A stretch of 64,000 nt of DNA, taken from positions 62,001 to 126,000 of the forward strand of contig CAJUBD010000005.1 in the NCBI GenBank assembly GCA_910584475.1, given 5' to 3'. The notes under the pieces are model-generated. The model saw nothing but the letters and a program-made list of their open reading frames with translations. It made no database searches and was not told the DNA's origin. Below are positions 48,826 through 56,734 of the stretch, piece by piece. The translations under genes and the position numbers were made by a program. How positions within the stretch are numbered: position 1 is the stretch's first letter; every line of letters begins with the position of its first letter. Source of the DNA: an uncultured Treponema sp. (GTDB lineage Bacteria; Spirochaetota; Spirochaetia; Treponematales; Treponemataceae).

Positions 48826-49551
48826 ATGAAGAAGGTTGCTATTTTGGTTGACGGCGGTTTTTACAGAAAGGTTGCCGCCCATTTGTTTGGGAAGAGGTCC
48901 GCGCAGGACAGGGCGGAGGAACTTGTCAAGTATTGCTTTTGCCATTTAAAGTATGAGACGGACAGGGCGTTTTTTTACAATGGAAAATTGGTTTCCGCTG
49001 TGAAAGAACTTTACAGGATTTACTATTACGATTGTCCGCCGATTTCAAAGACAATTTATCATCCATTGAGAAAGAACATCGACATGTCTAAAAACGAAGT
49101 ATACAAGTGGACTTCAGAATTTTTTAGCGAACTAAAAAAGAAAAGAAAAGTCGCGCTTAGGCTAGGAACACTGGCGGATTCTGATGCTTCGTTTGTGTTG
49201 AAGGGTGATTCTTCGAAAAAATTATTAAATGGCACTCTAAAACTTGAAGAATTAAAGGACGCTGATTTTGAACTTTCCGTTAGGCAAAAAGGCGTTGACA
49301 TGAAAATAGGAATCGACATCGCAACTTTAGCTTACAAACGGCTTGTTGATCAGATTGTGCTGATAAGCGGCGATAGCGATTTCGTTCCGGCTGCGAAACT
49401 GGCTCGGCGTGAAGGCGTTGATTTTGTGCTTGATTCTATGGGAACACGCATAACCGATGAACTTTTGGAACACATAGATGGCTTGCAGTCTTATTATAAG
49501 GACAAATCTCTGTTTCTAAAGGGCTATGAAGAGGTCTCTGGCCGCGCTTGA
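48826..49551 (+). CDS. NYN-domain (LabA/DUF88) protein
   Basis: A 241-residue protein of the NYN ribonuclease fold. Acidic active-site elements are ILVDGGFYRK at the N terminus, KGVDMKIGIDIATLA at about 170-185, and VLISGDSDFVPAAKLARREGV at about 192-212. This spacing is typical of LabA-like members. Such proteins are predicted metal-dependent RNases, and some occur in defence loci. Its leader contains a terminator-like hairpin. Its 3' end overlaps the convergent regulator gene by 28 bp. Confidence 0.85.
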   Translation: MKKVAILVDGGFYRKVAAHLFGKRSAQDRAEELVKYCFCHLKYETDRAFFYNGKLVSAVKELYRIYYYDCPPISKTIYHPLRKNIDMSKNEVYKWTSEFFSELKKKRKVALRLGTLADSDASFVLKGDSSKKLLNGTLKLEELKDADFELSVRQKGVDMKIGIDIATLAYKRLVDQIVLISGDSDFVPAAKLARREGVDFVLDSMGTRITDELLEHIDGLQSYYKDKSLFLKGYEEVSGRA

Positions 49552-50183
49552 TATTTACGTCCGAGCATGTACAAATCCATAATGCGCATTTCGCCCCAAC
49601 TGTATTGCGCCATGTATTCTCCGTGGAACGAGTTCAACGCGGAAGGCTCTCCCGCCTCGTATTCATACAAGTCGCAGGAAATCTTGTTCGCGTCTATGGA
49701 AAACGAGTCCGTGTCGTGGAGGTAGATTTCGCCGATGCCGGCGGAGTCGAGCGCGCTTTTCAGCGCGGCGGCTATCATTCCGAAATAATTCTGCCGGCTC
49801 CTGTCGTAGCAATCGTCTTCAAAAAGCACCGCGGCGATTTCGCGTCTTGTGGCGGAATGTCCGTGTCGGTCTATGAGATAGGCGAGCATTTCCTTTGACC
49901 TTTTTCTTTTGAAATGGACGGGCTTTCCGTCCACGAGCAAATCGAAATTGCCGAACGTGACCGCCCTGATCCTTTGTCCGCAGCAGACATTTTTCACGCC
50001 AGCCAAAATGCGCACGTCCACGCCCAAAGCGTCCGCGATTTTCAGCGCGTCGCTCACTCGCGGCTCTGTTCCGAACTGCCGCATCGAAGAGACCGTCGTA
50101 TCCACCGTGCCCATGAGTTTCGCGATGGCGCGGTAGGTAAGGTTCTTTTGCTTTCTGTAGATTTCAACATTGTCCCAGAACAT
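49524..50183 (-). CDS. Regulator with XRE helix-turn-helix and winged-helix (SARP-like) domains
   Basis: A 219-residue protein. Residues 1-62 are an XRE-type helix-turn-helix (NLTYRAIAKLMGTVDTTVSSMRQFGTEPRVSDALKIADALGV). Residues 72-170 form an OmpR/SARP-type winged helix (VTFGNFDLLVDGKPVHFKRKRSKEMLAYLIDRHGHSATRREIAAVLF). The end (FHGEYMAQYSWGE) resembles the beginning of a bacterial transcriptional-activation domain that is cut short. Two DNA-binding modules in one small protein is unusual. A poly-C run lies about 105 bp before its start on this strand. It converges on and overlaps the NYN gene. Confidence 0.72.
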   Translation of the reverse strand: MFWDNVEIYRKQKNLTYRAIAKLMGTVDTTVSSMRQFGTEPRVSDALKIADALGVDVRILAGVKNVCCGQRIRAVTFGNFDLLVDGKPVHFKRKRSKEMLAYLIDRHGHSATRREIAAVLFEDDCYDRSRQNYFGMIAAALKSALDSAGIGEIYLHDTDSFSIDANKISCDLYEYEAGEPSALNSFHGEYMAQYSWGEMRIMDLYMLGRKYQARPETSS

Positions 50184-50287
50184 GGCCTATCCGAGTCTCC
50201 CGGATAGGCTGCAAGTTGAAAGGGGCTTGCGCGGATGAATTAAATCCTTGCGGCGTGTGACAAAGTCACCATGCGTCCGCCATAACA

Positions 50288-50297
50288 GGGGGGGGGG
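50288..50297 (+). repeat. Ten-base poly-G tract
   Basis: G(10) on the plus strand (C(10) on the minus strand), intergenic between tRNA-Glu and the regulator gene at 50183. A GTGACTTTGTCAC palindrome lies 19 bases to its left (50257-50269). Confidence 0.85.
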
Positions 50298-50381
50298 TAT
50301 CAGAATTCATGTTTTTCAAATACGACCTGCGCATGGCATTTATGATAGCATTGTTTTGGAAAAAAGTCAAGGAAAAGTTTG

Positions 50382-50453
50382 CATCTCCTAGCGGAATTGA
50401 ACCGCTGTTGTCGGGATGAAAACCCGATGTCCTAACCACTAGACGAAGGAGAC
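50382..50453 (-). tRNA. tRNA-Glu (TTC)
   Basis: A 72-nt cloverleaf on the minus strand. The acceptor GTCTCCT pairs with AGGAGAT, with a G-U first pair. The D arm is GTC-TAGTGGTTAG-GAC. The anticodon arm is TCGGG-TTTTCAT-CCCGA with anticodon TTC. The T arm is AGCGG-TTCAATT-CCGCT, and the discriminator is G. CCA is not encoded. Confidence 0.95.
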
Positions 50454-50555
50454 ATAGAATGGTGATATTATAGCGAAAAGGAAAAAATGTGTCAAGTGGC
50501 TGGCGGGATATTTTTGAAATTTTTTTCAATTTCGCCGTGAACTTGGCGCAGGACT

Positions 50556-51365
50556 TCAAGCCCTTTCAAGTATTTCTTTTTGCAATTTTAGAATTTTTTT
50601 CATAGAAAGCCTTGTGTAGGTCGCGACTTTTTCCGCCGGCATATTGTCGGAAAGCATGTCCTTCGCAATCTCAATTTTTTCTTCTTCAATCATCATTTCG
50701 CCGATTTTTCTTCCCAAATCGGCCATCGCTTGGCACATAATGTTTACTCCTTGCTCGCTTCTTTTCAGGAAGTTTGCGCGTTTTTTCAATACGGAATCAT
50801 GCATTTCATCGGGATTGGACATTCTGAAATCATGCATTAATTCGCCAATTTCACCATTCCCATTGTATGCGCCGTTGGCATACAAGACATGGGAACCGTC
50901 ATCGTAATTAATTGTCTCATTCTCCGAGATATGGACAGATTTTTTTATCGGGTACAAAGGTTTGTTTTTTTTCCAATAATCGTGCTCGGTGATAAAAATG
51001 ATGTAGACTTCCGGCAGTCTTTCACCGTATTTTCCGGGATTGGAAAAATTCGCGTCTATCATAGATGCGTTTCGCCGTGCCCTTTTTGGATTCGCGCCTC
51101 GATTGTCCCTTTGCACTTCGATGTTGTAAATCTTGTTTTCCGCGTCCGTCGCACGCACGTCAAGGCGGACATCGTGCCCCTGTAAATCGAAAATCTCGTC
51201 TTGCGTGCGCACTTCCTGCACTTCAAGCTGCTTTCCCAAAAGGATGGAAAGAACATAAGATGCGCAATCTTTGTCCTGCTCGAAAACCTTGCTCATGAAA
51301 GTGTCGTCCATAAGCGTAAAGTTTTCAAGAGTTTTGAGAATTTCTTTTTTACCTTTTGGCAACAT
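50556..51365 (-). CDS. PD-(D/E)XK nuclease family transposase-like protein (Rpn-type)
   Basis: A 269-residue protein of the PD-(D/E)XK transposase/Rpn family that is multiplied in many gut bacteria. Seen are LMDDTFMSKVFEQDKDCASYVLSILLG, the nuclease core DVRLDVRATDAENKIYNIEVQRD (D and ExQ in place of ExK), and FITEHDYW. The C-terminal helices contain MIEEEKIEIAKDMLSDNMPAEKVATYTRLSMKKILKLQKEI, the usual ending. Relatives promote RecA-independent recombination. No terminal inverted repeats are seen around it, so it is probably not a complete insertion element. Confidence 0.85.
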   Translation of the reverse strand: MLPKGKKEILKTLENFTLMDDTFMSKVFEQDKDCASYVLSILLGKQLEVQEVRTQDEIFDLQGHDVRLDVRATDAENKIYNIEVQRDNRGANPKRARRNASMIDANFSNPGKYGERLPEVYIIFITEHDYWKKNKPLYPIKKSVHISENETINYDDGSHVLYANGAYNGNGEIGELMHDFRMSNPDEMHDSVLKKRANFLKRSEQGVNIMCQAMADLGRKIGEMMIEEEKIEIAKDMLSDNMPAEKVATYTRLSMKKILKLQKEILERA

Positions 51366-51465
51366 GCTTTTGACGCTCCAGAGCGAGAAAAATTATTCTG
51401 TTTTCACATAAAAGTATAATTATGATTGGGGGAGTTGTCAAGTTTTTTTGAGATTGGAATGATCG

Positions 51466-51514
51466 TTTTAAAAACTCACAGAGTTTTATGTGAAAACACT
51501 GTGAGTTTTTAAAA
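51466..51514. terminator. 16-bp bidirectional terminator hairpin
   Basis: TTTTAAAAACTCACAG (51466-51481) pairs perfectly with CTGTGAGTTTTTAAAA (51499-51514). A partial third copy (CTCACAGAGTTTTTAAAA) follows at 51518-51535. It lies downstream of the TPR gene on the minus strand and upstream of the nuclease gene. Confidence 0.7.
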
Positions 51515-51529
51515 ATTCTCACAGAGTTT

Positions 51530-53383
51530 TTAAAATTTCTCTTTGAGAATTTTCTGCGCCTCGTTCGCGTACCAAAATAGACGGGGCGGACATTTCTTTA
51601 TAATTCCGTGCGCCTCAATCTGCGCCTTCTTTGTTTCTCCGTTCTTCAGATAGAATTTTGCAAGTTCAGTGCGGCATTTTATTTTGAGTTCTTCATAAAT
51701 AAAGTCGTCTTTTGTTCGCGACATCGCCTTTGAATAGTATTCCACCCCGCGCTCGCAATCGTTCTTTATCTTGAACTGGTACAGCCCGTATGTGGCAAGG
51801 AAGAATTCGTTCCTGGATACATTGTTCAAAAACACGTTCAAAATGTCGCGCGGGATTTCGGCGTTCATTTCAAGGCAGGCGAAAACTATGTCGTTTAGGT
51901 TCTGGAAAAGGGAGGTGTCCGCCTCGTAGTTTGCCACGAGCGCGTCTTTCGTCATTTCGCATATTTCAGTTTGGAAATTGTCCGTGATTAGGCAAAAGCG
52001 TATTATGTCTATCGCCGCGCAGTTTTTCACCAAGTAATCTTCCGCGTTGCTGAAGATTCTCGTCAAAAGGACGAGAGACTCTTCAAGGCGGCCGAGACTG
52101 AAAAGACTTTTTATGTATGGAGAGATTATGTCGAGATACTGCGAGCGCGTTTTGGGAATCAGGTTTTCGATTCCGCCAGCCTCGCTTTCCACGAAATCGC
52201 AAGCCTCCTTGTATTTGGAATTTTCAGTGAGAATGTTCAAGTAATTCGGATAGATTTTTTCTTTTGCCATTTCATCATTTGTTTCCTTTATGATTTTTAC
52301 AGCGCGTTCAATGTTTTTCAGCGCGAGGTCGCTCTTGCCGATCGCCATGTTGCACAGGGCAAGGTTGTTCCATGCCGCATGCTTGTATCTTTCGCTGCCG
52401 GTCATTTCCTGAAGCACGCTTATGCAGTCGGAATATTTTTTGTTCGTGTATCTGCACTTTCCTTTTAAAAGCAAGGCGCGCTCGTAAAAAGATTTTCTTT
52501 TTGAGGAACGCCGCGCAAGATACTTGTCTATCGCGGATTCCGTGTAGACGGGATTTTCATCGATAAAAAGTTTCGCAATCATGGTAAGCGCGTATTCGCT
52601 CGAGCTGTCCAAGGAAAATGCGGTTTTCGCCCAACGCTTTGATTTTTCTGTCAGCCTGCGATTCTTTATGGAAAGGATTAGGTACAGGACGCTCAGCATC
52701 AAGGCGGTGTCCGAATTGTAGCGGCAATGGAAGAAGCTCTCTTTTAAATACGAAACGGCTCTTTCATATTCAAAAGTGCGAATTATGCAGTCGGCGGCAA
52801 TCATATTGTTCACTTGAAAAGTTGGCCCGTGTTTTTCGTAGAAAGAAAGAAGATGGTTTTTCGCTTTTTCGTATTCGCCCTTTTTTTTGTAAAATGCCGC
52901 CACATATATTGTCGCTTCTTCCGTGTCCGTGGATTCAAGGAACTTCAGCGCGTCTTGTTCCGTGTTCTCTGTGCGCAACAAGTTTTCGTTTATCTTTTGG
53001 CTGTAGAATTCATTTTCCTTGTCCGTGATTTTAAAAAGGTATTCGCGTTCTTTAGGAAAATCGCCGAGCAATTTGTAGAAGGTGGAGACCCTGTAATTGT
53101 AAGTGTCGCAAAACCTTGTGTCGCCGGCGAGTTCGGAATTCTTTTTTATGAACGTTTCAAGTGATTTTTCCGTCTGCCTGTAGATGTTTTCTTCAATCGG
53201 ATTGTCGCGTCTTTTCTCTATGTCAAAAAGCGATTTAGCATCGCCAATGTCTTTTAGCGCATCAAATTTTGAGATTTCGAATTTCACTTTTGAATCGGTC
53301 AGAAGATTTGAAAACACAAGGCTTCTTTTCGGCATGGACAAAAGGTTTTCCGTCGTGATTTCTTTTTCTTCGCTTTCAAGCAT
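51530..53383 (-). CDS. Large cytoplasmic TPR-like protein paired with a kinase-like gene
   Basis: A 617-residue helical protein with no signal or membrane segment. TPR-like units appear irregularly, for example TIYVAAFYKKKGEYEKAKNHLLSFYEKHG, AAWNNLALCNMAIGKSDLALKNIERAVKI and LAKFYLKNGETKKAQIEAHGIIKKC. The rest has helical-repeat character without clear boundaries. The start overlaps the kinase-like gene by 8 bp, so the two are coupled. It may be the scaffold, substrate or output of that kinase. No enzymatic motif is seen. Confidence 0.7.
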   Translation of the reverse strand: MLESEEKEITTENLLSMPKRSLVFSNLLTDSKVKFEISKFDALKDIGDAKSLFDIEKRRDNPIEENIYRQTEKSLETFIKKNSELAGDTRFCDTYNYRVSTFYKLLGDFPKEREYLFKITDKENEFYSQKINENLLRTENTEQDALKFLESTDTEEATIYVAAFYKKKGEYEKAKNHLLSFYEKHGPTFQVNNMIAADCIIRTFEYERAVSYLKESFFHCRYNSDTALMLSVLYLILSIKNRRLTEKSKRWAKTAFSLDSSSEYALTMIAKLFIDENPVYTESAIDKYLARRSSKRKSFYERALLLKGKCRYTNKKYSDCISVLQEMTGSERYKHAAWNNLALCNMAIGKSDLALKNIERAVKIIKETNDEMAKEKIYPNYLNILTENSKYKEACDFVESEAGGIENLIPKTRSQYLDIISPYIKSLFSLGRLEESLVLLTRIFSNAEDYLVKNCAAIDIIRFCLITDNFQTEICEMTKDALVANYEADTSLFQNLNDIVFACLEMNAEIPRDILNVFLNNVSRNEFFLATYGLYQFKIKNDCERGVEYYSKAMSRTKDDFIYEELKIKCRTELAKFYLKNGETKKAQIEAHGIIKKCPPRLFWYANEAQKILKEKF

Positions 53384-54617
53384 TCTTTCTCTTCCTCGCG
53401 TTTTGTTCCAGTTCCTTTATCACGGAGCGCAATTTGTCTTTGATGCGCGGCAAGTCGCCGTCTTTCGCCCGCCTTTTGTAGTCGAAAGCGCACATAAAGT
53501 CTATGAGCGACTGGATTTCTTTTTTCGCGTGGTCCTTGCCTTTTAGAAAAAAGTCCAACTGCGGAATGAGCAGCTTTGAGAAATTTTGCTCTATGTAGCC
53601 GTCAAAGACGCGAAGCCTTTCTTCCAAAGTGTCGCCGTCGGTCTTGTAAACGGTGCTGTCGGAAATCACTTGGTGATACCACGAGGCGTTCATTTCCAAA
53701 AACTGATTGTAGAACAGGTCTTTCGACACGGTTTCATACAGAAGGCAGCCGAGCGAAAAGATGTCCGAAGCAAGCCCCATTTCAAAGTCGTCGCAGAAGC
53801 CGCAAAGTTTTTCCGGCGCGGCGTATGCCAACGCCCCATGCGCGCATGGAGAGTACAATCTTATAGCGTCTTCGATGCTTTTGTTTGCGAGCGACATTCC
53901 GAGGTCTATCGCCACCGCGTGCGCCTTGTGGTTTTCCGTATAGCCGCGGAAATTTTCAGGTCTTATGTCGCGGTGGCAGATGCCATGCCTGTGCAGGACT
54001 TGTATGGCGTTTATCATTTGTATGAAGACACTGATCCTGCTCGCCATTTTCTTTCGGGTAAGCGCTTCATTTGGGGAATCGTTCCGATAGAAATTTCTTT
54101 TGAGGTCTACTGGCAAGTATATTGTGGAGATATACGTGACGCTCTGCATTCCATGTGAAGTTTCCAAAAATGTGTGGTTGCAGGGCGTGCGCAGTTGCTG
54201 GCAGTTGTGCACATTTTTTAGCTGCCCTAGAACGCCGCTTTCCCATTGGAAAAGTGTCGCTATTTCGTTCGCGTTCTTCTTTTCCGCATTCTCCGCATCG
54301 CAGACTTTGAGCGCAAGCCTTCGTCCGTCCGTGGCATCGTTCGCCAAAAATACTATGGAAGTCGAGCCTTCTTGTACTAGAGTGCCTTCGCGGTCGTAGC
54401 AAATGTTCAGAGGTCTTATGTTTTCGAACCTTTCATTCAGTTCTTCTGACGACTGAACGGCGTAAATGAAATTTTCTTTTTGCGTTTGCGATGGAATTTG
54501 GGTGGGGGCGTCGTCGCTTGACTCGTTTCTTGAAAGCGAGTCGAATTCGTCCGTCAAATTTTCATCGTCGCAATCTTCAATGTCTTGGCTTGAGAGCCGT
54601 TCCGAAAAAAAATCCAA
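53376..54617 (-). CDS. Serine/threonine protein kinase-like protein
   Basis: A 413-residue protein with a Hanks-type kinase domain (about 65-335). It has a glycine-loop region VQEGSTSIVFLAND, the lysine strand RRLALKVCD, the catalytic loop CHRDIRPENF (Arg for the usual Lys after HRD), AIDLGMS in place of DFG, AYAAPE, and SDIFSLGCLLYE. The catalytic Asp and metal-binding Asp are present, so activity is plausible. The start is taken as the TTG at 54617 because GGGAGG lies five bases upstream and TATAAT precedes that. An ATG at 54692 would add a hydrophobic N terminus but has no ribosome-binding site. The TPR gene follows with an 8-bp overlap. Confidence 0.75.
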   Translation of the reverse strand: MDFFSERLSSQDIEDCDDENLTDEFDSLSRNESSDDAPTQIPSQTQKENFIYAVQSSEELNERFENIRPLNICYDREGTLVQEGSTSIVFLANDATDGRRLALKVCDAENAEKKNANEIATLFQWESGVLGQLKNVHNCQQLRTPCNHTFLETSHGMQSVTYISTIYLPVDLKRNFYRNDSPNEALTRKKMASRISVFIQMINAIQVLHRHGICHRDIRPENFRGYTENHKAHAVAIDLGMSLANKSIEDAIRLYSPCAHGALAYAAPEKLCGFCDDFEMGLASDIFSLGCLLYETVSKDLFYNQFLEMNASWYHQVISDSTVYKTDGDTLEERLRVFDGYIEQNFSKLLIPQLDFFLKGKDHAKKEIQSLIDFMCAFDYKRRAKDGDLPRIKDKLRSVIKELEQNARKRKNA

Positions 54618-54699
54618 TAGCACCTCCCGATACTCATATATTATAGCACAGAATGCTAAAAAGAAATAGAAAAAAGCGAATTTTTTTTGCATTTTGTAC

Positions 54700-54728
54700 T
54701 TGACAATAAATTATCAGTATATTAATAT
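54700..54728 (+). promoter_or_regulatory. Promoter of the small XRE gene
   Basis: TTGACA (54700-54705), a 17-base spacer, TAATAT (54723-54728), about 38 bases before the ATG at 54767. Confidence 0.7.
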
Positions 54729-54766
54729 ATTTATAGTTTGATAAAAACATTACACAAGGGGTTTCT

Positions 54767-55147
54767 ATGGGAGCGACGGAGTACGGGGAGGAGATTAAGA
54801 TTATCGGCATTCGCAAAAAGCGGATGGCGCACGAGATGGCGCAGGATTTGGGAATCCACGCGTCGCTTCTTTCTGCGGTAATAAGCGGGGCGAGAAAAAT
54901 CCCCGTGGGCTTTACCGAAAGGCTCGCCAAAGCGTACGGCTTGGACGGCGAGACCGTGGCTCGTCTTAAGGCTCTCGAGGCGAAGGCGGAGCGCAACGCC
55001 GTGCAGATAAACTTCAAGAACCTGAAAAGCGACCTCGCGAAAGAGACCGCCATGGTATTCGCGGACAGAATCAAAAGCCTTGACGACGAAGAGTGCGAAA
55101 AACTCTTGGAAATCATGGGAGTGAAAATAGGAGGTAAACAGAACTAG
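54767..55147 (+). CDS. XRE-type helix-turn-helix protein
   Basis: A 126-residue protein with a compact helix-turn-helix (about 10-60; IRKKRMAHEMAQDLGIHASLLSAVISGARKIPVGFTERLAKAYGL) and a helical C-terminal region. AAGGGG precedes the ATG. It is followed by a hairpin (55157-55191), then an HU-like gene and a DUF2188 gene, all small accessory or prophage-like genes. It may regulate its neighbours or the divergent kinase-like gene. Its target sites cannot be identified from sequence alone. Confidence 0.8.
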   Translation: MGATEYGEEIKIIGIRKKRMAHEMAQDLGIHASLLSAVISGARKIPVGFTERLAKAYGLDGETVARLKALEAKAERNAVQINFKNLKSDLAKETAMVFADRIKSLDDEECEKLLEIMGVKIGGKQN

Positions 55148-55156
55148 AAAAAACAA

Positions 55157-55191
55157 AGCCGCATAGATTGCGCCAGCAATTCCATGCGGCT
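55157..55191 (+). terminator. Hairpin after the XRE gene
   Basis: AGCCGCAT and ATGCGGCT with an inner ATTG(C)/(G)CAAT pair. No T run follows, so it is only a possible terminator. A second palindrome, AACGGAAC-GTC-GTTCCGTT, follows at about 55210-55228. Confidence 0.4.
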
Positions 55192-55357
55192 CAAGGTCAA
55201 GAAAGGGAAACGGAACGTCGTTCCGTTTCGCGGAATCTTGAAAAATGATGAAGATATTCTAGCATATTTCCTTTCTTTTTGCAAGCGGATGTAAGAAAAA
55301 ACTTACTGGAATGAAGAACAATTTTGGGATATGAAATCCCAAATGGAGGTAACAAAA

Positions 55358-55777
55358 ATGAAGTTTAAAGTTGTGAAGCGCGATAATCCTCAGGATCGCG
55401 CGAAGTCAAAATTCTATGCCGCCCCGGTATACATCGAGGAAATGGGAATCGCGGAATTCGCGTCCGACATAAGCGACGCGAGCACATTGAACAGAACCGA
55501 CATAGAGGCGGTGCTGACCGCCTTCATGCGCCGGCTTCCGATTTACTTGAAGATGGGCATCAAGATTCGCCTCGGGAACTTCGGACGGCTGAAGCTCGGT
55601 ATAAGCTCCAGAGGCGAGGAGAGCGCGGATGAGGTGGCGGCCGAAAGCATAACGAAGAGACGCGTGATTTTCACGCCCTCTGCGGAGATGAAGGCTGAAA
55701 TCAAAAAGACGTCCTTTTCCAAGTTTGATGTGACCGCCACAGAAAGCGCGAGTGATGAAGGCAGGGCTTCCGCATAG
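55358..55777 (+). CDS. HU-like DNA-binding protein
   Basis: A 139-residue protein resembling the HU-family histone-like proteins with an N-terminal extension. Markers are LNRTDIEAVLTAFMRRLPIYLKMGIKIRLGNFGRLKLGISS, matching the helical base and first strands (GxxVxLxxFGxF) of HU, then TKRRVIFTPSAEMK. GGAGG before the ATG at 55358 sets the start; two earlier in-frame ATGs overlap that site. Such proteins are common in phage-like and accessory regions. It could be an architectural factor for nearby repeats, which is speculation. Confidence 0.75.
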   Translation: MKFKVVKRDNPQDRAKSKFYAAPVYIEEMGIAEFASDISDASTLNRTDIEAVLTAFMRRLPIYLKMGIKIRLGNFGRLKLGISSRGEESADEVAAESITKRRVIFTPSAEMKAEIKKTSFSKFDVTATESASDEGRASA

Positions 55778-55847
55778 GGTAAGTAGTGGTTTCTTTCCGC
55801 GCTTGTGAATACGGGCGCGGGGAGATTTTTTGAAAGAAAGTATTTGT

Positions 55848-56004
55848 CAAGGAGGTATGATAAAAACACCGCTGAAATAGCGCGGCATTTTTATCATGAC
55901 AAGTTTGCGTTGCAAACTTGCATATTAATAGCACATTCTCACTTCGTTGCGAATGTGTATAAAAAGTCAATCGCAATTTTTATAAATCGCTCTTGACTTT
56001 TTAT
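55848..56004 (+). promoter_or_regulatory. Multi-hairpin leader element, copy 1 (upstream of DUF2188 gene)
   Basis: Four successive hairpins. The first is ATGATAAAAA/TTTTTATCAT (10 bp) with an inner CGCT/AGCG, the second CAAGTTTGC-GTT-GCAAACTTG, the third CACATTC/GAATGTG, and the fourth AAAAAGTCAA/TTGACTTTTT, ending 14 bases before the ATG of the gene at 56017. The opening AAGGAGGT is followed at once by ATG and seven codons (MIKTPLK, 55857-55880) inside hairpin 1. The first 75 bases match copy 2 (56535-56719) with about five changes. One turns codon ACA into ACG, and one turns a G-C pair into G-U. Confidence 0.7.
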
Positions 56005-56016
56005 TGGAGGAAAATC

Positions 56017-56244
56017 ATGACAAACTATTTTATCAATACCAAAGATGGGCATTGGCAGCTCAAGAAAGCGCATGCCGAGAGGGCGACTTTTGTTGCTGAT
56101 ACAAAAGCTGAAATAAAAAGAAAGACGCAGGATTTTGTTCAAGGCAAGAACAAAATCTCTGTGAAAATCCAGAAAAGGGACGGTACTTTCCAAGATGAGA
56201 GCACGTTCCAAAGAAAGGATGACCCGAGGAAAAGCAAGGGCTGA
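56017..56244 (+). CDS. DUF2188 domain protein
   Basis: A 75-residue protein of the DUF2188 type. Its layout is KDGHWQLKKAHAERATFVADTKAEIKRKTQDFVQ, then VKIQKRDGTFQDESTFQRKDDPRK, a small alpha-beta fold of unknown function found in accessory regions. GGAGG nine bases before the ATG sets the start. It is preceded by the first copy of the multi-hairpin element, which ends in a terminator-like stem, so expression may depend on read-through. Confidence 0.75.
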   Translation: MTNYFINTKDGHWQLKKAHAERATFVADTKAEIKRKTQDFVQGKNKISVKIQKRDGTFQDESTFQRKDDPRKSKG

Positions 56245-56318
56245 TTATCCGCGATTCGGCAAGTAATGCAATAAACTTATAGTTGCATTCTTTGCTAGCA
56301 TGTAAAAAATTTTTTTTG

Positions 56319-56365
56319 AACGCATTGTCTGTGGAAATATTCTGCGGGCAATGCGTTTTTTTTGC
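56319..56365 (+). terminator. Terminator after the DUF2188 gene
   Basis: AACGCATTG (56319-56327) pairs with CAATGCGTT (56349-56357) and runs into T(7). The remaining gap to 56535 holds a TATAAT (56416-56421) without a good -35, and no gene. Confidence 0.75.
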
Positions 56366-56534
56366 TTTTAAACTGGGTTTTGAAAAATTTGTTATGCGTT
56401 TGTGTACGTGGGGAAGATATAATGAAACATACTAAAAAGCTTACTTGGTATTAGCCTAAAATATGGGTGCGATAGGGGAATTTTTAGTGCGCGAAACCAA
56501 TCGTCTCGGTCTTAAGGGACGTTTTGTATTAAAA

Positions 56535-56719
56535 CAAGGAGATATGATAAAAACGCCGCTGAAATAGCGCGACATTTTTATTATGACAAGTTTGCGATGC
56601 AAACTTGCATATATACTTGTGCGCGTCGCAACAAGTTACTTAAACGCGCACACTAAAAAGCCAATCGCGAAATTGTTAGCAAGCCCGAAGGATTGCGCCT
56701 TTCGCTCTTGACTTTTTAT
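56535..56719 (+). promoter_or_regulatory. Multi-hairpin leader element, copy 2 (upstream of DUF262/HEPN pair)
   Basis: Same order as copy 1. Hairpin 1 is ATGATAAAAA/TTTTTATTAT, keeping pairing by G-U. The seven-codon MIKTPLK frame is at 56544-56567. Hairpin 2 is CAAGTTTGC-GAT-GCAAACTTG. The third hairpin has wholly different bases (GTGCGCGT/ACGCGCAC). A longer last stem, AAAAAGCCAA ... TTGACTTTTT, ends 17 bases before the ATG at 56735. Conserved ends with a variable middle suggest a folded RNA leader or a small mobile repeat. Confidence 0.7.
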
Positions 56720-56734
56720 GGGAGTGAAAATTTT

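Noticed and set aside
50266..50559. Minus-strand ORF of 97 codons spanning tRNA-Glu
   Set aside because: It runs through the tRNA gene and the poly-C tract and has no ribosome-binding site.
50556..51365. Complete insertion sequence around the PD-(D/E)XK protein
   Set aside because: No terminal inverted repeats or target-site duplication were found at either side; the hairpin at 51466 is a terminator-type stem.
55848..56719. Retron or type III toxin-antitoxin reading of the hairpin element
   Set aside because: No reverse transcriptase or ToxN-like endoRNase gene is adjacent, and the element is not a tandem array of short repeats as in type III antitoxins.
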